Under the pieces are notes generated by a model. That model saw nothing but the letters and a program-made list of their open reading frames with translations, did no database searches and was not told the origin of the DNA. The translations under genes were made by a program, and so were the position numbers. Shown here piece by piece: positions 44,590 to 57,429 of a stretch of DNA of 64,000 nucleotides (the first letter of the stretch is position 1; every line of letters starts with the position of its first letter). Origin of the DNA: Zoroaster sp. YZ-2022 (Eukaryota; Echinodermata; Asteroidea; Forcipulatida; Zoroasteridae); NCBI GenBank assembly GCA_029582265.1, contig CM055816.1, positions 90,301,204 through 90,365,203 on the forward strand. The letters run 5' to 3'.

Positions 44590-45544
44590 TATGATAAACA
44601 ATACCAAAACCATGGGGAATGTACAATAAAGCAGGGGAAAGATGACACTGAGATTTAAGTGTGAGTACAGTATGCGAGGCTGAGCTGCAAATCTGGCAAA
44701 CAGGCCCTGGAGCTTTTTTAGTGAGCGAGAAACCAAGTGTGAGTGGCGCAGCGGTCTCTAAAATAATGGGTTTCAACCAGCCGACCAGCCCTATTGCTTG
44801 CTAATAACCTGTTCATTTCGATGTTTCGTTGGTTCTTTACTTCTATTTGTCTTCTTCTATTTGGTCTTCGCGCGTTGGCATTTTTAGTTTTGTGAGGCCT
44901 CTCTTAGCCATCATACTTTGTGTAGGTTATATGGAAATTTGATCTGCTTCCAATAACCGCGTACACGCATCACGTATTTCACTGGTTGGCCATAAGGGTT
45001 TTTTAAAAAGAAAAAAAAAGAGCGTTACGCAACTAATGATGAAGCTGACATATGACCGAAACCGGCTGTTGTTGTTGGCCACGATTCGTACGTCCTATTA
45101 TACAACTGTACCGTATAATACATTGTTAAAATAGAGAGTCTGCAACTTTTATGGAGATGAAGCACACGTCCCAGTGTAGACAAAATTAAATCAATTGTTT
45201 ATCACCCAACCTGAAATTCCACCAACCTATATAGGCTATATCACGGAACCCGCTGCTATATGGGATTCTATGACCAGCAATCCTCATCAGACAAGCTCGG
45301 TGGTCGAGAGTTTAGAACGACGTCTCCACTCGGTATTTGAGTTGAATAGATGATGGAAGACAAGCTTTCTGGTTTTCAATATTTTTATGCTGCTGTAGAA
45401 AAAACGAAGCCAAGTCATGTTATATGTTGACTCGTCTCTGACAAGCTACAATCTGGTCTTGATCAGAAACGAAAATCAGTTGAATTAAAAATTCAATCAA
45501 AGTAGGATTCTCCTTACCCATATACATACTCAATTAACTATCTT
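44590..45544. other. No gene seen
   Basis: Non-coding. Near 45040-45075 a GATGAAGC...CCGAAACC block faintly recalls the Penelope end motif. Confidence 0.4.
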
Positions 45545-46660
45545 TGAATACATGACACAGCCCTGGTTTGGGTTAAGTCCTACCCTTTTAAATAGAGCCT
45601 CAAGCACGTTTGTATTGATAACTCTATCTCCAAACCTGTTATTCTTGACTATTCAGTACTACTCAAGGCTCCATTCTCGGTCCACAGTGGTTTACTGTTT
45701 ATACCTTTCGGGTTCGTTATATCATTTTCAAGTATAATTAAATTACCATATCTACTACGCTGATGACACACAGCTTTACATTACTTTTAAATCTTCTCAA
45801 GAACTTCTGCTGTGATTGCTTTTTATTATAACGCTGGAGAAATGTATTTAAGAGATTCGTAGTTGGACTAAAGACAAAAAACTTCATGAAATTGAACGAC
45901 GAAAAAACAGAATTTGTTCTATTTGGTTCGCGTCATGCATTATCAAAAGTTTCTCTTCATTATTACAATTGGTGACTCACAGTTATCCACCTCTCATCAC
46001 AAGCTAGCACGTAATTTGGGTGTTATATTTGACTCGACAATGACTTTAAAACCTCATATCCTCAACATTACATTTCGCATATCATCCTTTCATATCAGAA
46101 ATATTGGCTGAATAAGAAATACTTGAATCAACGTGCTGCTAGAACAAATTTATACATGCGTTTGTCACATCACGGCTCGATAAGAATGCTCTCCTTTTAC
46201 GGTCTCCAGAATCCCAAATATCTCTCGTCTTCCTTTACACCATACAAACACACAGCAACTCGTTTTGTAATGTTTGTCTGAACAGTCATGCCATATCACA
46301 TAATCTTGAAGGAAAAAGGAACTGCACTGGCTTCCTGTTTCTGAAGAGAAATTGTTTTTAAACTTATGCTAATTGTTCACAATCTTGTAATAACATTTAA
46401 CTCAATTATATTTCTGAACTGCTTAAAGTCTACACTCCATCACATAATTTGCGCTCAGCATCATGTCACTCTAAAAAGGGAACCAACTTAAAACGGAACT
46501 GGGGTGATAGAGTCTTTTCTGTCTCATTGGCTCCGAGACTCTGGAATCATCTTCAACTAAAAATAAGTGTCATAGTATAACTAGATTTAAGTCGCTGCTT
46601 AAAACTCATCTCACAATTCTTCAAAGATGATGTATTTGTGCGGCATACATTGTAGTTACA

Positions 46661-46694
<34 letters not shown>
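45545..46694 (+). mobile_element. CR1/L2-like LINE, indel-ridden copy, with (TTG)n end
   Basis: Collinear with 914-1990 of the first LINE: GACACAGCCCTGG, then GCTGATGACACACAGCT (the YADD region), then GAAAAAACAGAATTTGTTCT, to the C-terminal codons. It has dozens of single-base insertions and deletions, far more than substitutions, so no frame survives. It ends in a TTG run at 46661-46694 in place of the normal tail. Confidence 0.9.
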
Positions 46695-47284
46695 CATAAA
46701 TATGATATGAAATTCTAAATAAATGTTAATCACATCCAAATCATTATCAAAATTAATGATATTAATCTATCCAAGTGACTAATTTTGTGTTAAGAATTTC
46801 TAATGATCTACGAGGGATGTCAAACACGTTACAAAATAAGTGACTAGGATTTTTTACTTCCCGTGAAAACCTCCGATGTCGGCAGAATTCTTGCGACCAC
46901 ATTTTATGGAATAAATAGTTAAAACGGAATACGTGTTACGACCTATTACAAAGAATTCTTTTAACCTTGATCAGAATGCAAAATACATTGATTGAGAATT
47001 ATAAGCCAAAAGTTAGAAATATTATAAATAATTTAGAATGTAATGTGTTTTTGAGTAATCATGTGTTTCGCCGATAGTCTGCTTTTATGTATCAAAAACA
47101 CATTTCTTTTTGTATGCAAAGTGTTAATAAATACCTGATTGGAAATTTGCTCAGTTTAGTTTGTTTAAAATGTTTATTTCTCTATATTAGTAACGATGGA
47201 TTGAACTTATTCTGCACTCCGTACTAAATCAAATGCCGTTAACTTCGTGCTTCCATATTAAATTGTGACCCGCTTCATCGAATT
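46695..47284. other. No gene seen
   Basis: AT-rich spacer. Confidence 0.5.
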
Positions 47285-47665
47285 GGGTTTGCCATGGCAA
47301 GTGGTTTAGTACATCGGACTCTCGTTTCTGATGGCCGAGTCTTTCAAGATGTGGGTTCGAATACTGGCACGCGACAAATGGTGCTTGTGTCCTGGTGGGA
47401 CACACTATAACTATAATTATCTACCTCCACCCAGGAGTATAAATGGGGACCTTTGAGGTAGAGATGGTAATTGTGTTTTGATTAAGCTCGTTGCGCTACA
47501 CATTTTGAGCATGGGCTGCATACTCCCCAGAGTAGTTGAGATGGTTCTAGGAATGATATCACTGGCCTGATGACAGGGGTAATAATGTGTTCATGCGCCA
47601 TGAGCGTCACTGCGTGACAGGAATTGGAAGCGCTATATAAAGCCACTATTATTATTTGTTGTTAT
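47285..47665 (+). mobile_element. tRNA-derived SINE (third copy type)
   Basis: A tRNA-Leu-like head is degraded (GTGGGTTCGAATACTGGCAC is the B box region near 47352) and the body ends GAAGCGCTATATAAAGCC with ATT repeats. The body differs from the SINE at 33.6 kb, but the tail design is the same. Confidence 0.75.
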
Positions 47666-48780
47666 TAAATGGGAAATTTTTTTTACACATGTTTGTACAT
47701 GTGTAGGTACTCTGGCCGATATTACCATCGACAAACGAATGTACTGCTAACGAAAAATGTAAACATCTTAGATTCATTGGCTTTATTTTTTGTTACATTG
47801 CAAAACAAACTAAAAACTTCATATGTTTTCTGCAGATTAGCTGCTCAGTCTTAGTTAGTTATAACTGGTACCACACGTCTGCCTTACACCTGTATTGTAT
47901 AGTACAAATGTACTACAGGTGGTTACTTTGGAGGAAATTTTTTTACCCAAAATGCCAGTTCGTCACTTTTTGTAGAAAAAATGGCGACGTCAGATCCGAT
48001 CCGTCCGTCCGTCCATTAATTCATTTCAACACGATCTACTCATGTAATTGAAAACAACAAAATTAAATGAAAAATAAATAAATAAATAAATAAATCATCA
48101 GAGCTTAGATTTTAAAAACAGAACCATATTAATGTCCTGAAGAAGGCGCTACCATTAAAAACGTACACACATATTTAAGAATTAAAATAAATAAATAAAT
48201 AAATAATAATAAACAAATCTGCACATTCCGTGTGCAGGTTCACCCGTTCCGCTCCCCAAGGGACAACCCATCAAAAAAGTGGCTACTAAAAACAGTCTCT
48301 CAAATGTATAAAAATATGAGCGGTTTATCAATACAACTTGAAACTTTGTTTTCCTGATGGGTGGTAATATAATGACAATAATTTGAAGAATATTTGAAAA
48401 CATATGTGCGCCTAATAATACCAAGTTATTCATATTGCTTAACAACCTCAAGGAATTATTATTGAAGTACTGACGACTGCGATAATATTCATAGTTTGCT
48501 TTTCTTTTTTTTAATTAAATTCAAGCTGCATACAATTCCTATGCTTCAAAATGATGATATTGTTTTCGGAAATTAATTGTGTGATGAATTATAGTATCAT
48601 CGGCATACCCCCTGACCGTCGCAACATTACACCAATCTGAAAATGAACAGCCTTGGAAAATAACAAATCATGTACGGTACCAAAAGAAATAATTAAACCA
48701 GTTGAGCGAGAGAGAACCACAGATAATCGTAGTAATTTACTGATTATTGTATCCTCATAATGGATTCCTCATAGTTTTGA
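47666..48780. other. No gene seen; short microsatellites
   Basis: AAAT runs near 48075 and 48190 and a CCGT run near 48002. No coding signal. Confidence 0.5.
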
Positions 48781-51700
48781 GTCCCGAGGTCCGGCGCGAT
48801 TGTAAAATAAATATCCTGGCCAACTCAGGCGAGCCTGGTAGGGTAGGTGGGGCCCTTGATGGAGAAATGCCATCAAAAGGCATTTATCAAATCCATAGAT
48901 TATAAATGGCTTCACACTGCTGACAACAACGCCCTGCCAGCGCGTCAGCATACGGCAGAAACCCCTCATGGAAAATATGGATGACAACAAAACGAAAAAC
49001 GACGGGGCCGTAAAGCCGCATGGCCAAAATGGGCACCATAAACTTATGATAAAGTGTACCAGCCGGGACTCGGAGGTGAAAACTCCATGATGAAGTTCTG
49101 AAGAAATCAAGAAAACGCCTTTTGGAAGCTCCAGGACAGAGAGGGAGAGAGTGCAAGGGCTGGACATAGTAAGCTAACTATTTATATATTACATATAATA
49201 CACGTACTCTAAATTCGAACTGAGAGCATTACAACACCTTTGTGGAAAGATCTAGAAGACTTCAAGTGGAGTATCATTGGTCTAGCTGAGACAAGGAGGA
49301 AGGGAATGTCCTACAAGAGAAATGTCTAAGAAATACAAGGTGGTTGCATGGCTGTTCAACCGAGGGGAACAAGAAGAAAAACAAAAGAGGCCAGAGGAAT
49401 TGGCTTTCTCCTCATACACCCCTAGCATAAAGAACTACGTCAGTCAGATAAAAAGCTACTCGGACAGAGTGAATCTCATTACAAATACAGTTGTCGAAAT
49501 GAGGATCTGTGCATAATTCAAGTATATGCACCAACAAGTGATCACACAGATGAAGAGAGGTCGAACCAGTTTTATGAAGAGACATCATAAAGGCAACTGA
49601 TGAGCATAAATCTAAATATACCATTATCATGGGAGACTTCAATGCCAAAGTAGGAGAAGCACAACCAGGAGAAGAAACAAATATTGGTAGGCCAGAATTC
49701 GGGCTTTGGAAAGAAACACAAGGGAGAAAGCACTGCTTCACCTTTTGCAGCTCAGCATGATCTGGTTATTACAAACACTTATTTCCAAAAACATAAAAAT
49801 CGCTACTGGACCTGGGACAGCCCAAATGGTGCAGTTAAAATCAAATTGACTACATCTTGAGCAGTCAAGGGGGAATAGTGGAGAACAGTGAAGTTATCAG
49901 CGGAGGTAGACATAGCCAGTGATCATGGGATGATAGAGCAACATTGAAGACCAATGAAAACTTGCCAGGCTGAAATTGATCAACAACAAGAAAAGCAGAA
50001 AGTGAACATCTCTAAACTTCAAGGACAGAGACGAATTCCCAAATCAGACTTCAGAACAGATTTGAAGGTCTAGAAAGATGAAGATGTGGATCTGGAAACA
50101 AAGGTGCAATAGAATAACCACAACTATAATGGCTGAAGCAGTAAATATTGCATCATCAACAAAGACAGGCAAACAGAAAACCAGTGAGGACAAAAGAAAT
50201 CAAGCCATTGATAAAAAGACGTAAGGAGCTCAGGCAAATACCAGACAAAACGGCCTGCAGAAAATTGAGTATGCTGGAGTCAGTCAAGACAAGTAGAAAA
50301 AGAGACGTCAAAGAATCAGACGAAGAAAGGAGACAAATCGAGAGAGTTTGAAGACAGGAAGGGGCCAAAAGAAACCCTCAACAGAAATCGCACAAACACA
50401 AGAATACACCAACTGAGAAAGGAAGATGGAGATCTCACTGTTGACAGGGTGAAATACTCGAGTGTGCTCGGACTTCTATGGAGAGTTATATAGTTCCAAA
50501 ACAATACAGTCTGAAAGAGAAGTAGCAGAAGAGATGTTATCAGAAACACAGAAACTACCACAGGTAACAAAAGAAGAAGTTGAACATGCACTAAAATCGA
50601 TGAAAAAAAATAAGGCACCCGGGGTGGATGAAATAACAAGCGACATATTGAGAGAGGGTGGTGACGAGGTGATGTCTCAGTTAACCAGCCTTTATAATCA
50701 AATCTTCTGGAAAGAAGCGAAGGTCACTCTCCTTCATAAAAAAGGCGACAAAGCTGACATCAAGAATTACAGACCCATCAGTCTTTTATCACATCTTTAC
50801 AAAATTCTAACCAAAATTATACAAAACAGGATTACGACAGTTCTAGACGAGCATCAACCAAGAGAACAAGTTGGGTTCAGAAAAGGTTTCTCAACAACAG
50901 ACCATTTATATGCACTAAACCAACTCATCGAAAAGGCCTATGAATATCAACTGGACTTGTGTGTTGGTTTCATTGATTATGAAAAGGCATTTGACTCAGT
51001 GGAACACAAATATCTGTTTCAAGCTTTGAGAAAAATGGAAATCAGTGAAGGATACATAAAGCTACTAGAAGATATCTACACTGGAGCAACAGCAAAGATA
51101 CACATTGACAAAGACGTCTCACAGGAAATAAACATCAACAGGGGAGTTAGGCAAGGGGACCCAAATGTCACCAAAATCTTCACCGCAGTGTTAGAGGTTT
51201 TCAGAATACGTCCCTGGATGAGAAAGGTATAACATTGATGGAGAAAATGTTGACAGATCTACGCTTTGCAGATGATGTGGCTCTAATCACCTCTTCTGTT
51301 AACGATTTGGAAGTGCAAATAAATGAAGTAAACAGAAAAAGTAAAGACATAGGGTTGAAGATGCACAAAGGGAAAGACAAAGTACATGACAAACTTCAAC
51401 ACAGATGACACAATAACGGTGGAGGACCAAAGAGATCAGCAGGGTCAATGAATACAAATACTTGGGCCAAACAGTGAAAATGCAAAGACAACACACAAGA
51501 CGAAGCCTCAAGCAGGATAAAGACAGGATGGTGTTCCTTTGGACGATACCGAGGAATACTTTGTGATAAGAACATACCTATGGCTCTAAGGAGAAAAGTA
51601 TATGATCAGTGTGTACTACCTACAATAACATATGGAGCAGAAACATGGACAACAACAAAACTGATAGAACACAAACTCCGTACAGCACAAAGAGCAATGG

Positions 51701-52090
51701 AGAGACAAATGCTACATATCTCAATCAGAGACGAGGGTTAAATGCACAGAAATAAGAAAAGAAAACTGGAGTGAGAGACATCATAAGGACAATAAAACAA
51801 GCTAAATGGAGATGGGCTGGACACACTGCCCGAAGAAAAGACAACAGGTGGACAACAAGACTATTGGTGGCAACCAAGGACAGGAAAAGGAAAGGAGGTA
51901 GACAGAGAAGAAGATGGCGAGATGACATCAGGGCATATGCAGGAACAACATGGACAAGAACAGCTAGAAATAGAGATGAATGGCATTTTTCATGAGGAGG
52001 CTACATCCTATACTGCATGAACACAGCCTAAATGAATGGACCTCATCAAAGACGCAGGCCCAGTCTAAATAGACTGTATCGATCCAAGGT
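48781..52090 (+). mobile_element. RTE-type LINE, full-length but heavily frameshifted
   Basis: 48781-49190 is a probable 5'UTR. The endonuclease follows in scattered frames: WSIIGLAETRRKGM (about 49262), IMGDFNAKVG (about 49624) and QIDYIL (about 49841), the apurinic-endonuclease signature. RT motifs are NYRPISLLSHLYKILTKIIQ (50766), FIDYEKAFDSV (50969), GVRQGDP (51143) and LRFADDVALIT (51256). The C-terminal AKWRWAGHTARR block and the GRQRRRWRDDIR tail (51805-51960) are typical of RTE elements. No frame is long enough for activity. Confidence 0.92.
50462..51232 (+). pseudogene. RTE ORF fragment: reverse transcriptase fingers and palm
   Basis: The longest intact frame of the element, 256 codons, from the N-terminal RT region (KKNKAPGVDEITSDILREGG) through motif A (FIDYEKAFDSVEH) to GVRQGDP. 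After GVRQGDP the family's usual block is damaged and the frame is lost near 51230. The catalytic FADD lies in the next frame at about 51262. Confidence 0.9.
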
Positions 52091-52485
52091 AAAAACCCAT
52101 GATGGGCTTTTTGATAAGATCCGATATGTACGTCAATGGTAAGATAGTTGTGTAGAACAATATGATCTCTAAGACATTTTTCGACTGCATGGCAAATAGA
52201 GATCGGAAAATAATGACGTTTGCTTCCTTACGTACAAGTCTACCACTGTTTCGTCACAACATTTAATATAACTATTTGTCTTCATTTCTATGATATTTCA
52301 AGTATAATATTTTTTGTTTTGCTTTCGACTGTGGCAAAATATTTCGTAAGAGATCCAAGGAGAACGTTTTTTTTTTTTTAATGCAGCTAAGAAGCAAATC
52401 ACAAATTATATCCCAGGATGTATGTATGGGGACCAATATTCTGCTATGTGACAGTAGAAAACCAGAATGAACGTTTTCGTAAAAT
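52091..52485. other. No gene seen
   Basis: Flank of the RTE element. Confidence 0.5.
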
Positions 52486-52489
52486 GCAT

Positions 52490-53470
52490 TTTCTTTTTTT
52501 TCTCATACATTTGCGGTCCAAAAGTGGACATGTGTTCTTCTGATTTTCTACTAGCCGAAAAGCAGATTTAACGTTTTGGACCAACCATTTTTTCTCATTT
52601 TCTACTAGCCGAAAAGCAGATTTAACGTTTTAGACCAACCCATTTTCTCATTTTCTAGAAGCAGAAACGCAGTTTGGACGTTTGGGATTTTCTCATTTTC
52701 TACTAGCCAAAATGGAGATCGAACGTTTTTGGACCACACCTATTTTCTCAATTTCTACTAGCCGAAAAGCACATTGAACGTTTTGGGTAAACCTATTTTC
52801 TCATTTTCTACTAGCCAAAAAACATATTGGACATTTAGGACCTGTTTACTTATTTTCTAGTAGTCGAAATGCAAACTGAACTTTTTGGACCAAACCTATT
52901 TTCTCAATTTCTACTAGCCGAAAAACAGATGGACCATTTTGGTGAAACTGTCCATCCCATTCCATTCACCACCATAAATGGACGGTTCTAGGATATGGTT
53001 CTTCCCAACAAAACCTTCCCAATGTTTCACTGAGTAACACCACTCCAGAAACCAGAATTTAAAAGTCGGCTCAACAAAACCCGTAATTGAACCGGAATTT
53101 AAATGTCGGCTCAACGAACTCACAAGTTACGCTAATACAATCGTACCTGCATGTAGTAATAAATGTAATAAATGTTGAACACATTTTAGGAGCTGTGTTT
53201 AAAATGGGATTATCCAACCAGGAATGTGAAGAGGGTGGGGCGGTTACGTCCCAAATGCAGTAACGGACGACACGGGAGGAAATTCCCCATTAAAAATATA
53301 TTTGCCATTCCCCAGTTCCCCCAATTACAAACATATTCAACGTTTTGGACCAAAGCTATTTTCTCATTTTCTACTAGCCGAAAAGCAGATTGAACGTTTT
53401 GGACCAAACCTATTTTGTCATTTTCTACTAGCAGATTGAACATTTGGTGAAACTGTCCATCCATTCAATT
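52490..53470. repeat. Minisatellite, about 52-60-bp unit, two blocks
   Basis: The unit ATTTTCTACTAGCCGAAAAG followed by CAGATTGAACGTTTTGGACC occurs about eight times in 52540-52930 and about twice in 53340-53440. Both blocks end in the same GTGAAACTGTCCATCC and CATAAATGGACGGTTC sequence, so the second block is a partial duplicate of the first. Confidence 0.9.
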
Positions 53471-53759
53471 CACCCGCCATAAATGGACGGTTCCAAAGTA
53501 AAGGGCCTGACTATACTACTTTGGGAAGGGCCAAACTATAGTTTAGTTGGGACATAAACTGGGATAATTTTCACATAACAATTTCCAAAGATTTTTATTT
53601 CCAGGCGGCTATGCGTATTTACTAAAAGTCCATTTACCATGCATTACAACAGCATCAACAAAAGGACCGATGTACTATGGTGCGATGTACCGTTATTAAT
53701 TTTAATTTAAGGGCTGCGGGCTACGTTTACAGGGTTTGGGGTCCGGACAATTGATTGCC

Positions 53760-54160
53760 CATTAAAAGATTTTAGCGTTGAAAAAACCAAGAATAAAGCA
53801 TAATTGACAAACCTTCATGGAAAAGGAAAGTCATTTTGCAGAGTATGTCGAACTCTGGGTATCAGTCAAAACTTATAGAACATTCAGTTATTTTCAATGA
53901 ACTGCCCAACACTGCCCAACTGTATTTTTGAGAAAATGCAACAAAGCATTGTTTTTACCACTGATCTCCAGTTTTATTTCAAGTATATTTTAATATAGCT
54001 GCAGCAATCTTCTTCATTTAGTGATATTAGAAGAGATTCACTCAGTCTGTATATCCATCAAATATCTTTAAAGATTCTAGCGTTGAAAAGAATAAGAAAG
54101 CATAATTGGCAAACTTTCATGGAAAAAGTCACTAAAAGGCAAATAAAGAAGAACCCAGCT
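53760..54160. repeat. Direct repeat, about 310 bp apart
   Basis: TAGCGTTGAAAA..AAGAATAA..AAGCATAATT and TTCATGGAAAA occur at about 53772 and about 54080 with moderate divergence. Confidence 0.7.
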
Positions 54161-55255
54161 GCCTTTATGGTAGAATTATGTCAGTTTCTGTAATCACCAA
54201 GGGCTGTTGTAGACCTGACGGCTTGCCTTATAAAGGCTCCAGGTTACTTATGAAATGTTTGGCAAAAGATACACTGATAAATTCATCGGCGAAAACCTTT
54301 AATTTCAGAAGATGAGAAGGTATGTTTGATCGCTGATCATCGTTGGATCTAATCGTTGGTTGAAATTTCTTCCAAAGGGATACTCGATACTCGAATGTCG
54401 AATTTTATTCCATCAAGACAAAATAAACGGCTGCTATGTAACTATTTATCAAAGATGACCCACCCAAATTTGGCCTGACTGAAGAAAAGATTCGCATGAC
54501 TTTTCAGAGTTACCAAAGAAAGTATATTGCTACGAGGGCCTGAGTTGAGCGCGTCATCAAAGTTGAATCTTCATGAGGCCACACCGCGTTCGAATGAGAG
54601 CAACTCTTCTCTTAAGACTTTCGTTAAATGTAAGGAAAACCATTTTGATTATTAAGATGCATGTTAGCCAGCAATAACCGTTGGGTATCTTTTGGACACA
54701 CAGTTTGCTAAATGGACACAATGTTTTTCAAGTAATTTAGACACTATTATTTTCAAATCCTGGCTTATACATTTTTAAAGATGTACATGTACCAACATAA
54801 GTTGAATAATTAAAGACAGGGTACAGTATTCAGAGGGTATTGGTGATTATCAAGGGGAAATTAATTGTGTACTGGCACTAATCATCCCGAGAAATTAACG
54901 TCTGAAATGCCTTCATCGTCAAGAAAATTGAGTTTAAAGCTGATTGTATTTTATTTAGAACCTGCTAGGTTCCAAAAGTCGAACCGATAACCATTATTTT
55001 GAAATTTTCCACATGTTAGTTTCTGATGTTTCTAGGAAACTGGATGATTGGAATAAAAAAAATTAAAATAAAAAAATGTACCATCTCTTCAACACATTAT
55101 TAATGTACATGAGTCCTGTTCGAACATAAGAGGTTACATCTAAATCATCAATACACATGCACAGAAACCAACCTGCAAAATTATAAAGCTCAGTTGCTCC
55201 ACACGTTATTTAAATTTCCCAGAAAGTTGTGAAAATGATTTTACGGTTATAATCG
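54161..55255. other. No gene seen
   Basis: AT-rich, no motif-bearing frame. Confidence 0.5.
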
Positions 55256-55263
55256 TATTTTAA

Positions 55264-55456
55264 AGGGACACTGTCGTCGCGATGAACAGGGCATGAAATC
55301 AGAGTGCTAGTTTTACATTAATTCAGTGACTGAAAAATACCCTTCATGACAAGGTCATATCACCGTTGCTTCTGAATAAATAATTTTCAGTCATTGTGTT
55401 CATCTTAAGCTAGGACACTGATTCCATGCCCTGTTGGTCGTGACGATATTGTCCCT
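55264..55456. mobile_element. TTAA-type MITE, complete
   Basis: 193 bp from TTAA|AGGGACACTGTCGTC to GACGATATTGTCCCT|GTAA; the right TTAA has mutated to GTAA. The termini are a little diverged, so this is an older copy. Confidence 0.82.
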
Positions 55457-55710
55457 GTAAAATACGATCGTGACGATATTTGTGTTGTTGACAAAAAATA
55501 CTATTCAGTATAGGTTCTACTTCTGGTCGACTTCGCAAAGTGTAAAGCTGTAAACTGTACGTTACTAATCAGCGGTCGATTTTTTTTCATGCTAGAATAC
55601 AGAGTATACACGGCTTATTGAACATTTATTACATTTACAGTTCCCTTCATTTCATCCACCTCATTTATTTGTCTACTTATTTTGGAAATTTATGATGAAT
55701 TTATGATGAA

Positions 55711-56100
55711 GTGGAAAATACATGTTTAATTTATAATCGTATATGCATCCTGGCACTGTTCCTTTTTTTAAATTTATTTAATTTATTTATGTTTTTAATT
55801 TTTGTTTGTATTTATTTTATTTATAATTTTTTGTTTCACGAGTTCTGGTATGCCAACCTTCTTGAGCTGGACTCGGCTCTGGACTGTTTAGGTCTGACTG
55901 ACCAAGTATCAATTAAATTTGAGGTTCACAAATTTTGGAGGTGTTTGAGGGAAAAGGGAAGAGTGGAAATAAAAATACTGTTCAATCAAGTGATCATTGA
56001 TGACGTCTCAATCATATTTTTAAACAAGACTTTTGATTTGTTGCCTTTGAATATGTTTAATTTGAACTTCATGTTTAGACAGGAAGTAAATGCCAGATGA
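55711..56100 (+). other. Unrecognised open frame of 129 codons
   Basis: A phenylalanine- and leucine-rich first half (AT-rich DNA) is followed by a more ordinary stretch (LLELDSALDCLGLTDQVSIK, then FWRCLREKGRVEIK). The hydrophobic half may simply reflect TTT-rich DNA. It shows no domain I know and no clear splice sites. Possibly an exon or a decayed element. Confidence 0.2.
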
Positions 56101-56439
56101 GCTTTTTGTTTGTAAGAGAAATATTAGTTAATTCATGGTTATTAAAATCTTAAAAACAACTGTAATTTATTTTTTATGACTCAGGAGATACGATTTTTCG
56201 TAATATTTGATAGATGTACATGTAATATAAAACTCATCCAACCGTAACGTCCGGTTTATTCAAGTGATTGCATTCATAATTTACAATTTTATTGTATATA
56301 ATGTCATCGTTTACTGTGATACATTTTGTGAAATTCTGAGTCACCTTTCTTAAAAAAGCCGCTAGAGAGCACCGATAATATTATTTGTTTTACAAACTAG
56401 CTTACACTTTGAAATATGCAACCGCTTTTGAACCGGAAG

Positions 56440-56980
56440 GTAAGGTTACGTTAAGGTCATGACTGTGCCAAACATGCATATATTTTATGTTCTTCATGAT
56501 TATGAACCAAATAATTTAGGGAGGACATCTTTTCCCAACCTCCAAAAACCTCCAAATTTTGGCCAGTTCCCACCGGGTATTATAATGAACTCAACTGTCA
56601 GATCTCAGTAGCCAAACAAAGATACCACTTAAGTCTGGAGTTAATCCCCCATAATCCAAGGGGACCTAATTGATACACAAAGAAACAGTAACAACAACTT
56701 CATTAATCCTATAATACCTTCACAATAGGTATCACTGTTCTACAGTAGTGTTCGGAGATGGTAAACCCAGTGGGAACTGGCCAAAATGGGGGTTGAGGGG
56801 GAAGATATCCACCCTTATCCTTTTGGTTGAGGAATTGTTTTTCGACCGGAGATAAAGGTCACCTTAGGTCATGTCTCTGAGTAAAACCTCACATAATTAA
56901 ATTTATTTACGATTGTGAACAAATTTATAATGTTTTTTTTTTTTCATTCATGGTTCAGAAGATATGATTATGGGCCTGCT
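56440..56980 (+). repeat. Dispersed repeat DR1, degenerate
   Basis: Contains GAACCGGAAGGTAAGGTTAC and a GACCGGAGATAAAGGTCACC block with the spacing of the family. Confidence 0.5.
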
Positions 56981-57161
56981 TTTTCGCACATCTCCAGACC
57001 TCGATCACCAGACAGTCCGTATACAGTGGATACGTGAGATCCAAGATGGTGCAAACGAAAAACATTATCTTATATTATAATAGCGTAACTCTCAGGCCTC
57101 TTCTTTTGTGTTTGTCGCAAGTGTTTGCCAGTGTATCGGGGATTCCTTGGTCCGGACTTAC

Positions 57162-57311
57162 CCCCAGCGGCGTGCAAAAAAAATCCAAGAGTGTTCTGGC
57201 GGCACTTAGATATCCCCGGAGGCGTCGTTTCCGCGCGAGAGGTGGAATAGGTCGTTTCGCTATTTTCTTCCCGATCGATTCTGCCATGCCGCAGCCGTCA
57301 CCCGCGCCCAT
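57162..57311 (-). CDS. Candidate first coding exon at a CpG-rich promoter
   Basis: From ATG at 57311 (second in-frame ATG eight codons later, in a good GGCATGGC context) 50 codons run to GGG|GTAAGT, a phase 0 donor. The peptide is very basic (SIGKKIAKRP, then LARKRRLRGYLSAART), with a short hydrophobic end. CpG is dense over 57100-57420, unlike the surroundings, as expected of a housekeeping promoter. No further exon is found, and the opposite strand is also open here, so coding status is uncertain. Confidence 0.4.
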
Positions 57312-57429
57312 ACATTAGCCGAAACTGTGCACGCTGCATGTGCGTCTTCCTTCACGTCCCACCGTCTGGCGTATGTTTCACTCGCATAATAGCAACGCGT
57401 ACTCCACTGCCGTATATCTAACATCGAAC

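Noticed and set aside
48769..49167. Minus-strand frame of 132 codons
   Set aside because: Lies antisense over the 5' region of the RTE LINE and shows no domain.
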